Source of the DNA: Symsagittifera roscoffensis
Lineage: Eukaryota > Xenacoelomorpha > Acoela > Convolutidae
Reading direction: 5' to 3'
Assembly (NCBI RefSeq): GCF_963678635.1
Contig: NC_087071.1
Span: forward strand, 3,735,624-3,799,623
Length of the DNA: 64,000 nucleotides
Positions 1 to 11,176 of the stretch are shown one piece after another; positions within the stretch are counted from its first letter, which is position 1, and each line of letters opens with the position of its first letter. A program made the position numbers and the translations under genes. The notes under the pieces were generated by a model that saw only the letters and a program-made list of their open reading frames with translations, searched no databases and had not been told where the DNA came from.

Positions 1-240
1 GTTTAGAAAAAATAGAGAAATTTAGAGAAAAATACTGGGATAGATACTTGCCAGTGTTAAATACGCGTTAAAAAGAAAAATATTATCAAGCGGTTACTGA
101 GTAAACAATGCTTGGGAAGACGACTGTTGAGCTGAAAGAAATGCAAGCTGAAAACAATTTAAGCCATAAAAAGTTCAACTTAAACCGAAAAAAAAAAACG
201 ATTCAGTTTTTGAAAATTTTTTCAAAGAAAATAAACAAGA

Positions 241-1010
241 CTGTGCTCGTATCAGGACGCTGAACTTTCCGACTGCCGTTAACCGACCCAATGTGAAACA
301 GACTCAAAAAGTGACAGACTAATCGAAAACATAACCAACTGACCCTAACCAAGTTGGAAAAGAGCAATGAACGCAAGGAAACTAAAAAAAAACTTATTTT
401 TTTTCGAAATTATTAAACTTTTGAATTTCGAATAAAAAATTAAACGGCCTGAAAGCTCTTTGAATTTGTAGAACAATTTACGACAGACACTTTTTTGTCA
501 AAATTAACCCAATTTGAGAAAACTGGATCAATAGGTGAAGCTTTTATTTCGCTGGGAAATCTGATAATTATTTTCCATTTTCGAAATTAGAAGTCGATCA
601 CGCTTTTCGTGACCTTTACACTTTTGCTGTTAGATAGTGGAGTTTGCCGTCCTTTTAACAACAGAAATGCACCAAACTTAAGAAGAGATCACAAGTCAAA
701 CCGCGAAAAATCAAAGTTGAGCGTGAACAAATTAGAATCTCCTATCGACTTTACAGAAAAAAAATTTAAAAAAATCAGCAAGACCTATATAAGAGTTTTC
801 ACTACGTTCATTACTCTTAAAAAATCAAGAAAACAACTACAAGAAAAAAAAATCATTGATGTGGTAACTAAGTCGACAGTCTTTGGGCAGACACCTGTAG
901 AGCCGAAAAACTTGATTTGAAAAAAAAAATTGAAAAGTTTCAATTTCACCTCCCTGAACCTACAATGAACACCACTTGAAAACCGATCAACTCCCGAAAA
1001 CCGATCAAAA
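241..1010. repeat. Decayed dispersed repeat, copy 1
   Basis: AT-rich sequence with no convincing gene. Blocks recur in the same order elsewhere in the window. A block near 367 (atgaacgcaaggaaact) recurs near 23,747. The block at 505-530 ending gagaaaactgga recurs at about 24,612. The block 540-700, with cgtgacctt, ttgctgtt and gtggagtttgc, aligns with 35,995-36,180. Only AT-rich frames with Lys runs are present. The family is not recognised; it could be an old transposon body or satellite-like repeat. The flank 1010-1700 shows the same texture and shares a block near 1,455 (ggtttaaaccaaatttataa) with 2,944. Confidence 0.5.
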
Positions 1011-1704
1011 TTAGCTAGCCGTTAAAAACATAATATATTTTTTCATTCGCGAACAAAAAATGTTATTTCACTAGTTTTTTATTTTGTTGAAACTACCCAA
1101 AATTAGAGAAACTCACCAAATGCATTAGGAATCTTAGCAGAGAGCAACTTAACTTGACATAGCAAACCGATGAACTCGTCTAGCAATTTTGATTGAAATT
1201 ATCAAAAATTTTGAATTAATTATATTCTGATTTGCTGACAACTCAGGCTTGTTTTGTTCTCGTTTTTCAATTGAAAAAAAAACTACTTTTCAAAACAATA
1301 TGGACTAAAAAGCGATGAACACATATTTTCACTTGTTGTAGAAAACCATCAGAAAAATAAACAAAAAAAATGCGAAAACTCATGAATGCAATTACTTACA
1401 CCAGAACAAATATGAAAAAAAAACAGCTGATTGAACAATCAAAAACATTAAAGGTTTAAACCAAATTTATAATGCAAACCGAAAAAAAATGACAAAAAAA
1501 TAAGAAAACAAAAAAAAATTATGTTTAATTTTTCATTTTTATTACAATCGCAAGCTTAAAAAAGGGTGTGGGAAACGGACTTAAATTTTTCCAAAGCATA
1601 TTGTTAGATTTCAACCAAAGCATATTGTTAGATACAAAAAAACTAAAGTAACTGAAAAAAAATCATTCGGAAAATAAGCCGACGGAATTGAAGCCCACAC
1701 TCAA

Positions 1705-1810
1705 GTGCCGAAAAATTTTGGCACAAAAACACTATTAAAGGAACTCATAACAGGTACACAATACCCATGCCTAACATCCACCCACGGCATTAACCTTTTC
1801 AGTAAAAAAC
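1705..1810 (+). CDS. Possible N-terminal exon of a DEG/ENaC channel (weak)
   Basis: A short plus-strand frame reads KTLLKELITGTQYPCL followed by TSTHGI. DEG/ENaC subunits carry a conserved His-Gly (HG) gating motif in a similar Ser/Thr-rich context shortly before the first membrane helix, so this could be the 5' exon of the channel gene whose body lies at 6318-9162. Donor-like GT sites occur at about 1,803 and 1,814. Against it: no TM1 exon was found between here and 6318, the frame runs on for 30 codons without channel character, and the surroundings are repeat-like. It may be a chance match. Confidence 0.18.
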
Positions 1811-2249
1811 GTGTAACGTTTTCACGAGCAAAATCTGTGCCTTATGTTATTTATGGGAAAAAAAGTCTTGCACTCGATTGCAATAACCGTGCTTATCGCA
1901 ATGGTAATTAACTTAGACCTTAATAAGGGGGGTAGATAATCGTTGCTAGGTATCATGGGGGGATCTTTTAGAAGGAAACAACTTCACCTCTTTTTCTCTC
2001 TGCTGTCTCTCCTTGAGGGCTTTCTCTTTCTGCTCCAACACTCTCCTCCTCTCCTCGTCTCGCTTCTTCCGCCCAGCTATCACCACATCCACATCTCTTC
2101 TCTTCTTATTCGTCGAACTCTCATCTGCCCCCAACTTAAGCTGCTCATCCTTCTTCTGAACAAACACTAATGATACGCTACCATTAGACAGTAGAACAAT
2201 AAAAGCAGAGTTTAAGCAGAGATTAATAGTTTGAAACTGATACTTCGGG

Positions 2250-2477
2250 CAGGGCTATATTCAAGAAGAACAGCCCCACCCCCAACAAAAACTAAACGTG
2301 CCCTCGGCGTCAAATTATGGTAATTTTCAATGGAAAAAAAGGTCTTTTTTTGGAGAGCTCGTAAAATCAATTTGCTCTGATAGTTTATCTATAAAAAGGT
2401 CCATAAAAAATTTTTGATTTTTTAAATTCAAATAAGCTCTCTTATTTCTCGTCGGAAAAATCTTAGATCCACCCCTG
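2250..2477. mobile_element. hAT-type MITE with 8-bp target duplication
   Basis: The element begins CAGGGC and ends with gatccacccctg, whose reverse complement (CAGGGGTGGATC) matches the ends of other copies in this window. It is flanked by acttcggg (2242-2249) and acttcggc (2478-2485), an 8-bp duplication with one mismatch, as expected for hAT transposons. The inside has no reading frame, so it is non-autonomous. Related copies: 5651-6005, 30869-31255, 59414-59790 and 60203-60419. Confidence 0.7.
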
Positions 2478-3719
2478 ACTTCGGCAACAACAAATCCAGT
2501 ATATATAATATTGAAGCACTTTTGGTGGTAACAAGATTGATAATGAAAATTTCCATAAAATAAATTCTCAGTGCCGAGAAAAACCAGTTTGGAAATGAGA
2601 CGAAATTACAGAGAGACAAAATTACAGAGAGACGAAAACACAAGAGACGAAATTACAGAGAAGAGCCATTATTCAATTTGATTCAATGTAAACTGAAGTT
2701 CCATAAATTTTTATGACTAGTCAATTATATTATAAATTTTTGTTTCGTCAAATTATATGGTTACTTTTGAAGCTAGATTTGGCTACTATCTCCAAGCCCT
2801 CACATGTACAGTGACAGAATATTTTTTAAAAATTAAGTTCAGTCTTTTATTATTTTTGCGAAATTGTGGGTCTGAACCATATTTTTCTACTTGCTCAAAA
2901 AACACTATTCCTTTTTGTTTCAAATTTAACAAAAACAACAATGGTTTAAACCAAATTTATAATGAAAACTGAAAAAAATAAGAAAAAAATTTTTGATTCA
3001 ATTTTATCTAGCTTATATTGAAGCGCATTTAGGATCGAGAACAATTTATAATCGATAAAATTTTTTTAAAAAAAACTTGCATTCAGCAATTCTTCTAGAA
3101 ATCATATAATCTATTAAAGCTGTAAATTTGCACGGAATTTCATTCGTAATTTGGTTTTTCGAAATATTTGGCGATCGTTACTTGACTCCAGCGGTTAACT
3201 CAACCCGATAAACAGGTTAGACTAAAAATTAACCGCTCCATGCCCTCCCTAAACAATGAAATTAAGAAAAACGAAACAAAAACGACTGACGAAATTTGGG
3301 CTTTAAAGCTCTTTTAATCTGAGAATCTTCAAGCAATGACAGTTTTTGCTAAGATAAACACAACATTCAAATGCTACAGATCGTGATTATTGCAAAAGTG
3401 CAACAAAATCAGTGAACACTTTTAATAAACACTTATTAACAGTTAGGTTAGAAAAAAAGAAGATTCTCATTATTACATTTCGCTTGCAAGCTGGCTAGTG
3501 TAATAACTAGATTATTGCGACTGGTTCGGAGTAGATGGAGTTAAAAAAAATAGATAGCTTAACCAAATAGATAGTGTACTCAATCTAATATTAGTCCATT
3601 AGTTAGACCACAATCGGAAAAAACTCAATACAACAAATAATCTGAATCTGTGCTTTGAAAAATTTCTTAACCAATCGTTTAATTATTTTTTTTTTCGGCG
3701 GACCGAACTTATTTAGCAG

Positions 3720-3908
3720 GACATCAATAACAAAGAAGCAAAGCTTCGCTTCGCAAACAAGCGAGAACACGACAAATAGAAGCTCTATAAAAAGCTTAAG
3801 AAATAGTAGAATTAAGCCTCGAATTAGTAAAAAAAAAAGCCCATACGTCTCGGATTCGATCTGCGACCTATAGATTATGAGTCTCGCGCACTAACCACAG
3901 ATGCTCAA
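3720..3908 (-). repeat. tRNA-Met-derived SINE-like copy 1
   Basis: On the minus strand the segment starting at about 3908 reads as a degenerate tRNA. It has an A-box-like TGTGGTTAGTGCGCG, an anticodon-loop-like GACTCATAATC (CAT anticodon as in elongator tRNA-Met), and a B-box-like GATCGAATCC. A tRNA-unrelated body follows that is shared with copies at 4311-4490, 4895-5080 and 61868-62045. This is the signature of a tRNA-derived SINE. The cloverleaf is too degenerate for a functional tRNA. Confidence 0.65.
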
Positions 3909-4310
3909 CACATCACAAACATTAGCCATAAACAAATCAGAGAACAGATGCTATGAAAAATCCAATGCTTCAGATCGTGATTATTGCGAATGTGCCACCA
4001 AAGAAATGATCACTTCTAGTTGCGTTAGCTTTAAAAAAGAAAGCTCGTACTAATGCATTTCGTTTGCAAGCTCGCAAGTGTAATAACTAGATTACTGCGA
4101 CTGGTTCGGAGTAGAGGGAGTTAAAAATATAGATAGCTTAACCAAATAGATGGTGTACTCAATCTGAAATTAGTCTGAGTTAGACCACAATTGGAAACAA
4201 CTCAATAGAACAAATAATCTGAATCTATGTTTGAAAAAATTCCGAACCATTCGTTTAATTATTTTTTTCGACAGACCGAACTTACTTAACATGACAACAG
4301 TAACACAAAA

Positions 4311-4490
4311 ATGAAGCTTCGCTTAGCTAACACTAGCGGGAACACAACAAATTGCAGCTCTACAAATTGCTATAAAAAGTAGAATTAAGCCTCGAATTAG
4401 TAAAAATTAGCAGTACGTCTCGGATTCGATCTGCGACCTACTGCGTCCTATAGATTTTGAGTCTCGCGCACTAAGCACAGATGCTTAATA
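4311..4490 (-). repeat. tRNA-Met-derived SINE-like copy 2
   Basis: Same head and body as the copy at 3720-3908. It carries a short insertion (ctgcgtccta on the plus strand, 4441-4450) between the anticodon arm and the B-box, shared with the copy at 4895-5080 and absent from the first. The shared insertion means units 2 and 3 are more closely related to each other than to unit 1. Confidence 0.6.
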
Positions 4491-4894
4491 CATTACAAAC
4501 ATTAGCCATAAATAAATCAGAGAACAGATGCAATGAAAAATCAAATGCTTCAAATCGTGATAATAACAAATTTGCGACCAAAGAAATAATCACTTTAATT
4601 TGCGAGTTAGCTTTAAAAAAAAGAAGGCTGGTATAAATACATTTCGCTTGCAAGTTCTCAAGTGTATTAACTAGATTACTGACACTGGTTCGGAGTAGAG
4701 GGAGTTAAACATATAAATAGCTTAACCAAACAGATGGTGTACTTAATCTGAAATTAGTCATTAGTCTATGAGTTAGACCACAATTGGAAACAACTCAATA
4801 CACCAAATAGTCTTACTCTCTGTTTAAAAATTTTCTCAACCTTTCGTTTAATTTTTTTTCGGCTGACCGAACTTATTTAGCGAGACATCAATAA

Positions 4895-5080
4895 CGCAAA
4901 AGCGAGGCTTAGCTGCCCAATCACCAGCGAGAACACGACAAATAGCAGCTCTATAAATTGCTATAAGAAAAGGTAGAATTAAGCCTCGAATTAGTAAAAA
5001 TGCGGCTACGTCTCGGATTCCGTCTGCGACCTACTGCGTCCTATAGATTATGAGTCTCACGCACTAACCACAGATGTTTA
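4895..5080 (-). repeat. tRNA-Met-derived SINE-like copy 3
   Basis: Minus-strand tRNA-like head with CATAATC anticodon region and GAATCCGAGACG after the B-box. It has the same inserted decamer as copy 2. It lies just before the array unit that is truncated by the gap. Confidence 0.6.
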
Positions 5081-5295
5081 AAACATCACAAACATTAGCC
5101 ACAAAAAAACAGAGAACAGATGCTTTGAAAACTCCATGCTTCAGATCGTGATTATAGCAAAAGTGCCAACAAATAAATGATCACATTTATTAGCGAGTTA
5201 AGTTAGAAAAAAAGAAGGCTTGTACTAATACACTACGCTCGCTAAAACTTTTTTTGTCAAAAAATCACCACAACCTTCGTAAGCTTCTTCTTTAC

Positions 5296-5495
5296 NNNNN
5301 NNNNNNNNNNNNNNNNNNNNNNNNNNNNNNNNNNNNNNNNNNNNNNNNNNNNNNNNNNNNNNNNNNNNNNNNNNNNNNNNNNNNNNNNNNNNNNNNNNNN
5401 NNNNNNNNNNNNNNNNNNNNNNNNNNNNNNNNNNNNNNNNNNNNNNNNNNNNNNNNNNNNNNNNNNNNNNNNNNNNNNNNNNNNNNNNNNNNNNN
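5296..5495. other. Assembly gap (200 N)
   Basis: Exactly 200 N, probably a placeholder length. The base run directly after the gap, aacag then gtgagc, looks like an exon end with a strong splice donor, so a coding exon may be hidden here. The tandem array enters the gap from the left and does not obviously resume on the right. Confidence 0.95.
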
Positions 5496-5650
5496 AACAG
5501 GTGAGCAAAATCGAGAGAGTACAAGAGTCTACGTAACAATCTTCTTTTTTTCAAGAAAGGCTGGTGTTTAAGTAGAATAAACCAATAAACCAGCGAATTA
5601 TCGACCAATCATAATGCAGCAAAGTTAGCGTTTTTGCCGTATAAGTTCTC

Positions 5651-6005
5651 GAAAATTTTGTCGACCTTTTTTTTAGGTTGACCAAATTGATTTTTCGAGC
5701 TCTCACGAAGCACTAAAAAGTCCCTGTTTTGGCCAAAACTTTAGCGCCAAATTTTTTTAAAAAAATTAACAGGCCAAAAAGGCGTTTTTAGGCACTTTTT
5801 GAAATTTTCTTACCAAAAAATCGCGTTTTTTCGGCGCGCTCTCCTCCCTTAATTTTAGTATATACTGGCGCCGAAGGCGCTTTTAGAAAAATTTTAGGGT
5901 CCTTTACCAAAAATATAAAAGGATATCTCAAAATAGTTCAAAGGGGGGACCTTTTGGGTCGGCAGGGGGTCGAATCCCTGAGGGGGGGGGGGGGGGGGGG
6001 GGGTG
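5651..6005 (+). mobile_element. Truncated hAT-family MITE with poly-G core
   Basis: Sequence from gaaaattttgtcgacc to a run of more than 20 G at 5980-6002 matches, in reverse complement, the intact element at 30869-31255. Shared blocks include ggcgcc...ggcgc, ggatatctcaaaatag and gtcgaatccctgaggggg. Both termini are missing, so no target duplication can be recognised. It sits just upstream of the first visible channel exon. Confidence 0.6.
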
Positions 6006-6317
6006 ATTCCTTAGTGGATACCAGAAAGGATTTTTTAATAGATCCTAGATTTGGGCAGTGTTTTTCAGTAAGCCTATTTAATACTTTTTTCAATACAAGA
6101 TTTCGAGAATAGGTTTTTGAATATGATAGGATTTGAATTTTAATTAATAAAAAAAACCCTTTAAAAGTTTTTAGATTTTTTCAAGCAAAATTTGTACTTT
6201 TTTCTTACCGTAGTCGATTTTTCTATACTGTTTTTTTAGCGAAATCCTATTTCAAACTTACAAGAAATTTGTTGCTTTTTGTCTCTTGTAGGTATAATTT
6301 TCTGAATTTTTTTATAG

Positions 6318-9162
6318 CGACGAAGAAATGCCTTTCAATTGCACAGAAATAGCAGAAAAAAGAGACAACAACCAAACCGAAAATCAAGGTATCTGTAACT
6401 GGCCTTACATACAATGTCCAGGCGAAGATTTTTGTGCGGAACCCTGCGATGGTTATGCAGAATGCACTAGACAACCAAACTACGATGAAAGCACAGCGGC
6501 TGGTTGTCCCAAAACACTCTGTCAAGCTAATCTTTCCGCAACTCCAACTGAACAAGAGTTCACTTCGGCAAATTTTCCAAATTACTATTCGAATAATTTA
6601 GACTGTGAATGGATAATCAGCGCACCTGAAGACCAAAAAATTGAACTAACTTTTAAAGAAGTTTTCGTCGAGGGCGAACCCGGCGCTTGTATTGACTTCA
6701 TTACGATTTACAATGGGGGTGCTAGAAATGCGTCGGTTCTAAAGATCTCAGATTACCGACGATTCTGCGGCTATTCGCCTCCAAGTTCGCCGACAGTCAT
6801 TTCCGAGGGCTCGGAAGTTATGATTGTTTTCAAAACGGATTTTACTGTTGTCGAGGAGGGTTTTAGAATTGGGTACAAATCAATTTCGTCGAGTGCAGCC
6901 GAACGACGACAAAAACGAGATGCTTTCCTGTACTCGGCCGGTGAAAAAGCCGAAGGGTTAGTCGTCAAAAATATGCGGAAACGAAAAAGCACGACTCGAC
7001 ACCGGCGACAAGCTTCGACGCCATCTGGAGAATCTGGTTTGATTTTTTCTCTGAAATTTTTTTTTTCGTTCTGTCTTTCATTGGTCTTTGATTTTCACCC
7101 ATTTCATCATTTAGGTTCTTCTGAGGTCACTAATTACGATTATGACTACGAGTATGCGCCCTATATCTCGGGATCCGAATACGAGTCGTTTTACGACAAC
7201 TTCAACCCGACAGACCAGTTCTTTAACGTATCCAGTAACGACTATTTCTCTATGTACAAGAAGTCGAATCTGCCAGACTATTCGGACTTCAGACTGGCCA
7301 CTACTTTTACTGAAAGCGAAATAGAGTACAACGGATATAAAGGTATAACTTAAATATTAAGGCAGATATAGTTGATGCAAAAAGTCATAATTAAAATTCA
7401 AAATGCTAAAATATTAAAAACTAAAATTGGTAACAAATTTAATCTTACTCACCGTGTTTTTTTCCAGAAAAAAAAGCATTTTTTGCTATACATATTAAAT
7501 ATCATTAAATCTGGAGATGATTGCTTAGAGCGTTTTTCTTAATTTTTATTCTTTTTCAAGTTCATAGCTGAAAAATGTAATTTTTGGCAACGAAACTTTT
7601 TCTTGCAAAAAAAACTAAATTTAATTTTTTTATTGTTCAAGATAAACTTATGTTTGGTTTATTTTTATTTTAAAATTAAATTGGGCTTTCAAAGTATCTG
7701 CTTTTATTTGTTCGACTAGCTAATGATTTCATCGTCCAATGCACGTTTGACAACAAAAAATGTGACTCGACCTGGTTCAAAACCTTCCAAGATCCCTACT
7801 ATGGGAACTGCTTCAGCTTCAACTCAATCCTAGACCGAAATCTATCTGAAAAACTGTTCATTCGATCCAGCAGCAAAACAGGCGTGTGTTTTTACTTAAA
7901 CGACTCAAAATCGTCAAAACATAAAAAATAATAAGCAAAAGTAGTGAAATTCAAGCGACACCGCGACACAGAAAAAATCGGCAAAAAAGGGTCTTTTTTG
8001 TGCTTATGGAGGGGGGGATATAAAAAAACTATTTGTTTTGATCTAAAAATTAACAAATAAATTCGACACAAATTTCGAATTTTTCGGAAACTTGAAATCA
8101 AATTAATCGTGTGCACTATCGGTTCTAAGTGGCAATAAAAGCTTTTCAAAGTAATTTTTTGGCATTTTTTCTAAAAAAAGTTTGATTTTTTTCGACTCAT
8201 TTGAACGTCCTCGAACATTTTAGCGGTAAGGTCAACATCATTTTGGCCCATTCAAGTAAAAACACCCAAAAACAGGCCAAGAATACGGACTGAAACTGAC
8301 ATTTTTCCTGGATATTGCAGAGTATATTGGAATTTTGGGCCAAAACACAGGAGCCCGCGCTATGATAAACGATCCAGAAGTCCGACCACACGTCAGGGCC
8401 CAAAGTTTTGCCGTTGGCGCAGGGTTAAATACGTTCGTGTCGATACGAATGAATCAAATTTCACGAAAAGGCGGGAAATATGGAAACTGTACTAAAACAT
8501 GGCCCGATTGGTTGAACTTCAATTCGGAATTTAAGAAAAAATGGCCAAAATACGATCGAGAAACGTGTTTGTTTTACTGCTTACAAAACGAAATGGCGCT
8601 TCAATGTTCGTGCACCGATAGTTATGAAACCGATTTTAGCGATAACGACGATATTAATAATTCATCTCTAAGTTATTGCGATCCAGTTGATCAAACTCAA
8701 AGTAGATGTCGTCAGAGGGTCTATAATAACTACAGAAACAATCAACTTAGCTGCTCAAAATGTCCTCAAGGTTGCGATACAACTTTGTTTTCACAACGAG
8801 AGTCAAATTCGCCTTGGCCAACAACCGCTTTTGCACCCTTTTTTGCCTCAAAAATGATCAAGTCGAGATCATCGCGTGTACAAGACTTCATCGGCCGCGT
8901 GATCAACCAACCGAATATTTCACACAAACACTTAGCCGAAAACTTTCGACAAAATTTTGCGCGTTTGGAGGTTTTCTACGAAACGATGAATTTCGAGAAA
9001 ATGTCGGAAAGTCCTGCCTATCAAATGGTTAATCTTATCAGTGATTTTGGCGGAAATATTGGCCTCTGGCTGGGCTGGAGTGTGTTGGCTGTTTTTGAAG
9101 TAGTTCAGTTCATTTACGAAGTAGGCGAAATCATCTTTCTCAAAAAGTGTAAGAATGAGTGA
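6318..9162 (+). CDS. LDLa-CUB-containing DEG/ENaC-type sodium channel (5' incomplete)
   Basis: Exons 6318-7036, 7115-7342, 7720-7881 and 8276-9162 join in phase to 664 codons plus TGA. Residues 26-63 hold six Cys in an LDL-receptor-A-like pattern (CDG at 43-45, DE at 56-57). Residues 68-185 form a CUB-like domain (Cys 68 and 95, later CG). Then come basic furin-like sites (RRQKR, RHRRQ) and a Tyr/Asp-rich linker. From residue 316 the chain is a DEG/ENaC core: DFIVQC, YGNCFSFN, a Cys-rich knuckle region, ISDFGGNIGLWLGWS, and TM2 near 630-655 with a G-x-S selectivity-filter-like triplet (GWS). The family forms trimeric amiloride-sensitive channels in the plasma membrane. The cytosolic N-terminus and TM1 are not visible; the first exon opens mid-codon after ttttatag, so upstream exons are missing or lie in the gap. 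What opens this channel cannot be read from sequence. Confidence 0.88.
7037..7114 (+). other. 78-bp in-frame GT-AG intron
   Basis: Donor tctg|gtttga and acceptor catcatttag|gttct. The intron is 78 bp, a multiple of three, with no in-frame stop, so a naive translation reads through it as a hydrophobic Phe/Leu/Ser stretch that looks like a membrane segment. Retention would insert 26 residues after the furin-like sites. The pyrimidine-rich sequence and clean splice sites argue that it is removed. Confidence 0.8.
7882..8275 (+). other. GC-AG intron bounded by a direct repeat
   Basis: The exon ends aaaacag and the intron begins gcgtgtg; it ends aaaacag before gccaagaa. GC-AG splicing restores the frame (T-G-Q-E-Y-G-L-K-L), matching a conserved DEG/ENaC block. 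The nonamer aaaacaggc occurs at both ends, so the exact splice position could slide, but no GT option exists here. Confidence 0.7.
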
Positions 9163-9315
9163 AAAATAATTTAAAATAGACTAAGAAAATCCTATAACAT
9201 TAGAAAATAACATTTGTGTGCAAATTACATAAAACATTGGAACATTTTGTACGAAATCAGTAGTACAAAATCAACGTCATTTTGTACAAAATCAAAGCGT
9301 AAAAATTTGTTGTAA

Positions 9316-9321
9316 AATAAA
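9316..9321 (+). promoter_or_regulatory. Poly(A) signal of the channel gene
   Basis: AATAAA about 155 bp after the TGA at 9160-9162, in an AT-rich 3' UTR. It is the first canonical signal after the stop. Confidence 0.5.
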
Positions 9322-9647
9322 GTTGTTTAGCGATTGTTTTGCCAGACCCTGGAAAAGGTGCTGAGAAAAAATGATTCCATGTTTGTAGTTTTTAGACTGA
9401 TTTGTTCTCTTTGACAAATCGTTGCTAAATTAAAACAAAAATGCTCATATCAGGGCAAAGTTCCGAATGTTTCGACTGCTCATAAACTGGTCTCGAATAC
9501 TTTTTGGTTAATGAAGATCGACAAACTAAGAATTTTAGGCTGTATTAAGAATTGTGTATGGAACATAACTGCTGGTATATCAGGGCAAAGCCCTGAATGT
9601 TCTGGCTGTCCCTCAAGTCATATGGAATAGTTTTTGGGAAAAGAAAA

Positions 9648-9746
9648 GGATCTACTTAACAATCTCCCTCTCCCTATTGTATCTACTAAAGAATCTCCTC
9701 CCCCCTTTCTTCAAGGGGGAGGGGGGGCAGATTGTTAAGTAGATCC
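9648..9746. mobile_element. 99-bp MITE (GGATCTACTTAACA family), copy A
   Basis: Perfect 18-bp terminal inverted repeats GGATCTACTTAACAATCT around a C-rich then G-rich core that can fold on itself. Flanks aaagaaaa and aaacaaaa (7 of 8) suggest an 8-bp target duplication. The same element is at 15171-15274 and a longer one with a perfect duplication is at 39777-39979. Confidence 0.75.
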
Positions 9747-9966
9747 AAACAAAATATTGAAAACCAATATATTTTGAACAAAATCAAAGTGTAAAATTTC
9801 AATTTCGAACGATTTTGTTGTGTGGGATAATTCGTCACAATTGAGTTTGGATTAAGCTGCCGCAATTGAATTTGGGACGATTTTGTGGTGCGGGATAATT
9901 AGCCATGCGTAAATAATGTGCGTTAAATTTTCAGCATCAAAGTATCACACCGCTCCTATAGTCATC

Positions 9967-10260
9967 TTAGTTTATTACTGAAAGTTTCACAACAATATGC
10001 AAGTCTAGTGGTGAGTGCGACCCTTCTGGGACCACGAAGATCAATGGGTCGCTCCTCCGAGGGAAATATACTTGAGAATTGGTCTGAATAAAAAACCAAC
10101 CCAAGCATATACTTTCCTTAATTTCTTCGGAAGTCGGAACAATAACCGAAGTCAGAACACTAGTCGTGGAAGACGCACAGAGAACACAGAGCACAAAGTG
10201 TTTTTGAGAAAAAGAAAAACAAATAGTTCTTCTGTCCGCCCGCAACGATTTATGATCCTT
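9967..10260. other. Repeat-derived block with open frames on both strands (A)
   Basis: Both strands are open here for more than 90 codons, and the copy at 15495-15833 keeps both frames. A related stretch with the core ttcggaagtcggaacaat occurs near 37,685-37,730. Neither translation resembles a family I recognise. The block looks like a dispersed repeat; coding function is not supported. Confidence 0.35.
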
Positions 10261-10980
10261 TTTTTCGCATTCAAAAATGTTGCCGTTTTAATTGATTATA
10301 TTTAATTATATTACACTTTGTGACCCCACAACCTATCATAATCCATTTTAAGAAGAATTTAGATTGATCATAATCCAATTAAAGTACAATATAATGGATT
10401 ATAATGGCAAATCAGTCAAAACACTTAGTTCGAGTTGGTCGCAACATAGAACGCCTGCCTTGAACACCCGTAGTGACGTCCATACAAAAATAAACCTATC
10501 TTACAATTCATTATGTTGGGACTATGAAAAAAAATTGCCAATCAATTATTATACAAGGTTGGTTTTAAGATAACCGGACACAAAAACACATCTTTGAAAT
10601 TTTTTTTCTCAAATTGGGTCATTTTATACAAAAAGTGAAGAAAACAAAAGTTGCTTAGAGATCTGCCAAATTATTATGGTGCAGTTTTTTTTTCTCTAAA
10701 ATCACAGCCAAAATTTTCCCCAGAAAATGGGTAGTTTTGGCTTTTTTAGGTAATCAAGAATTACGCTGAAACTACCAAGTTAACCGATGAGAAATTTATA
10801 TCAAAAGAAGATTCTTAAACAGCCCGACAAATTATTACGAAAGAAGAACACAAAACTTCAAAAAGAAGCTTAAAAATTGTTTTGGTAATTGCTTTTATGT
10901 AAAACATGCTTGCCATACATTTTCATATATTTTTTTAATGGAAAAGCTGCTAATCATTCAGTTTTTTAGTATAAAAAGTC

Positions 10981-11176
10981 TTACCAGTCCAAACTGTGCA
11001 ATGGATAGGCGCACAATTTTGGGTCTGTATATTCCTGGATTCCAGAGACAAGTCTTTAACTGTTAAAATTTTGTCGGAACGATCAAAGGAAAGTAAAGAA
11101 CAAAAGAAGAACAAAGGTAGCGTCCTTGTTGCGGATTCCGCTTACAAGGCACAAAACGCACAGTTTGGCCTCGTAA
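10981..11176. mobile_element. ~196-bp MITE (TTACGAGG family), copy A
   Basis: Ends are TTACCAGTCCAAACTGTGC and the complement of TTACGAGGCCAAACTGTGC, 17 of 19 matching inverted repeats. The inside includes ggattccagagacaagtctt and gcgtccttgttgcggattcc. Other copies: 16507-16704, 33178-33690 and a right-end fragment at 20455-20560. No target duplication is evident. A longer open frame across it is a by-product of the element. Confidence 0.6.

Larger units (their letters stand above)
3372..5295. repeat. Tandem array of ~590-bp units, each with a SINE-like head
   Basis: Units start at about 3372, 3963, 4543 and 5134 (periods 591, 580 and 591). The fourth is cut by the assembly gap. Each unit opens with a variant of atgcttcagatcgtgatta, continues through a block on cgcttgcaag...ggttcggagtaga, and ends with a tRNA-like segment on the minus strand. 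Copies are diverged with small indels, so the array is not recent. A related block near 62,350-62,450, next to another SINE copy, shows that the unit also exists outside the array. Confidence 0.75.

Noticed and set aside
1943-2170. Overlapping 70-codon frames on both strands with Leu/Ser- or Lys/Arg-rich content
   Set aside because: Low-complexity pyrimidine-rich stretch; both frames reflect composition and neither shows domain features.
3846-3908. tRNA gene on the minus strand
   Set aside because: Stems are degenerate, copies differ by insertions within the tRNA body, and a SINE body follows; treated as SINE heads.
5225-5608. Open frames spanning the N run
   Set aside because: They are created by translating the gap and have no sequence support.
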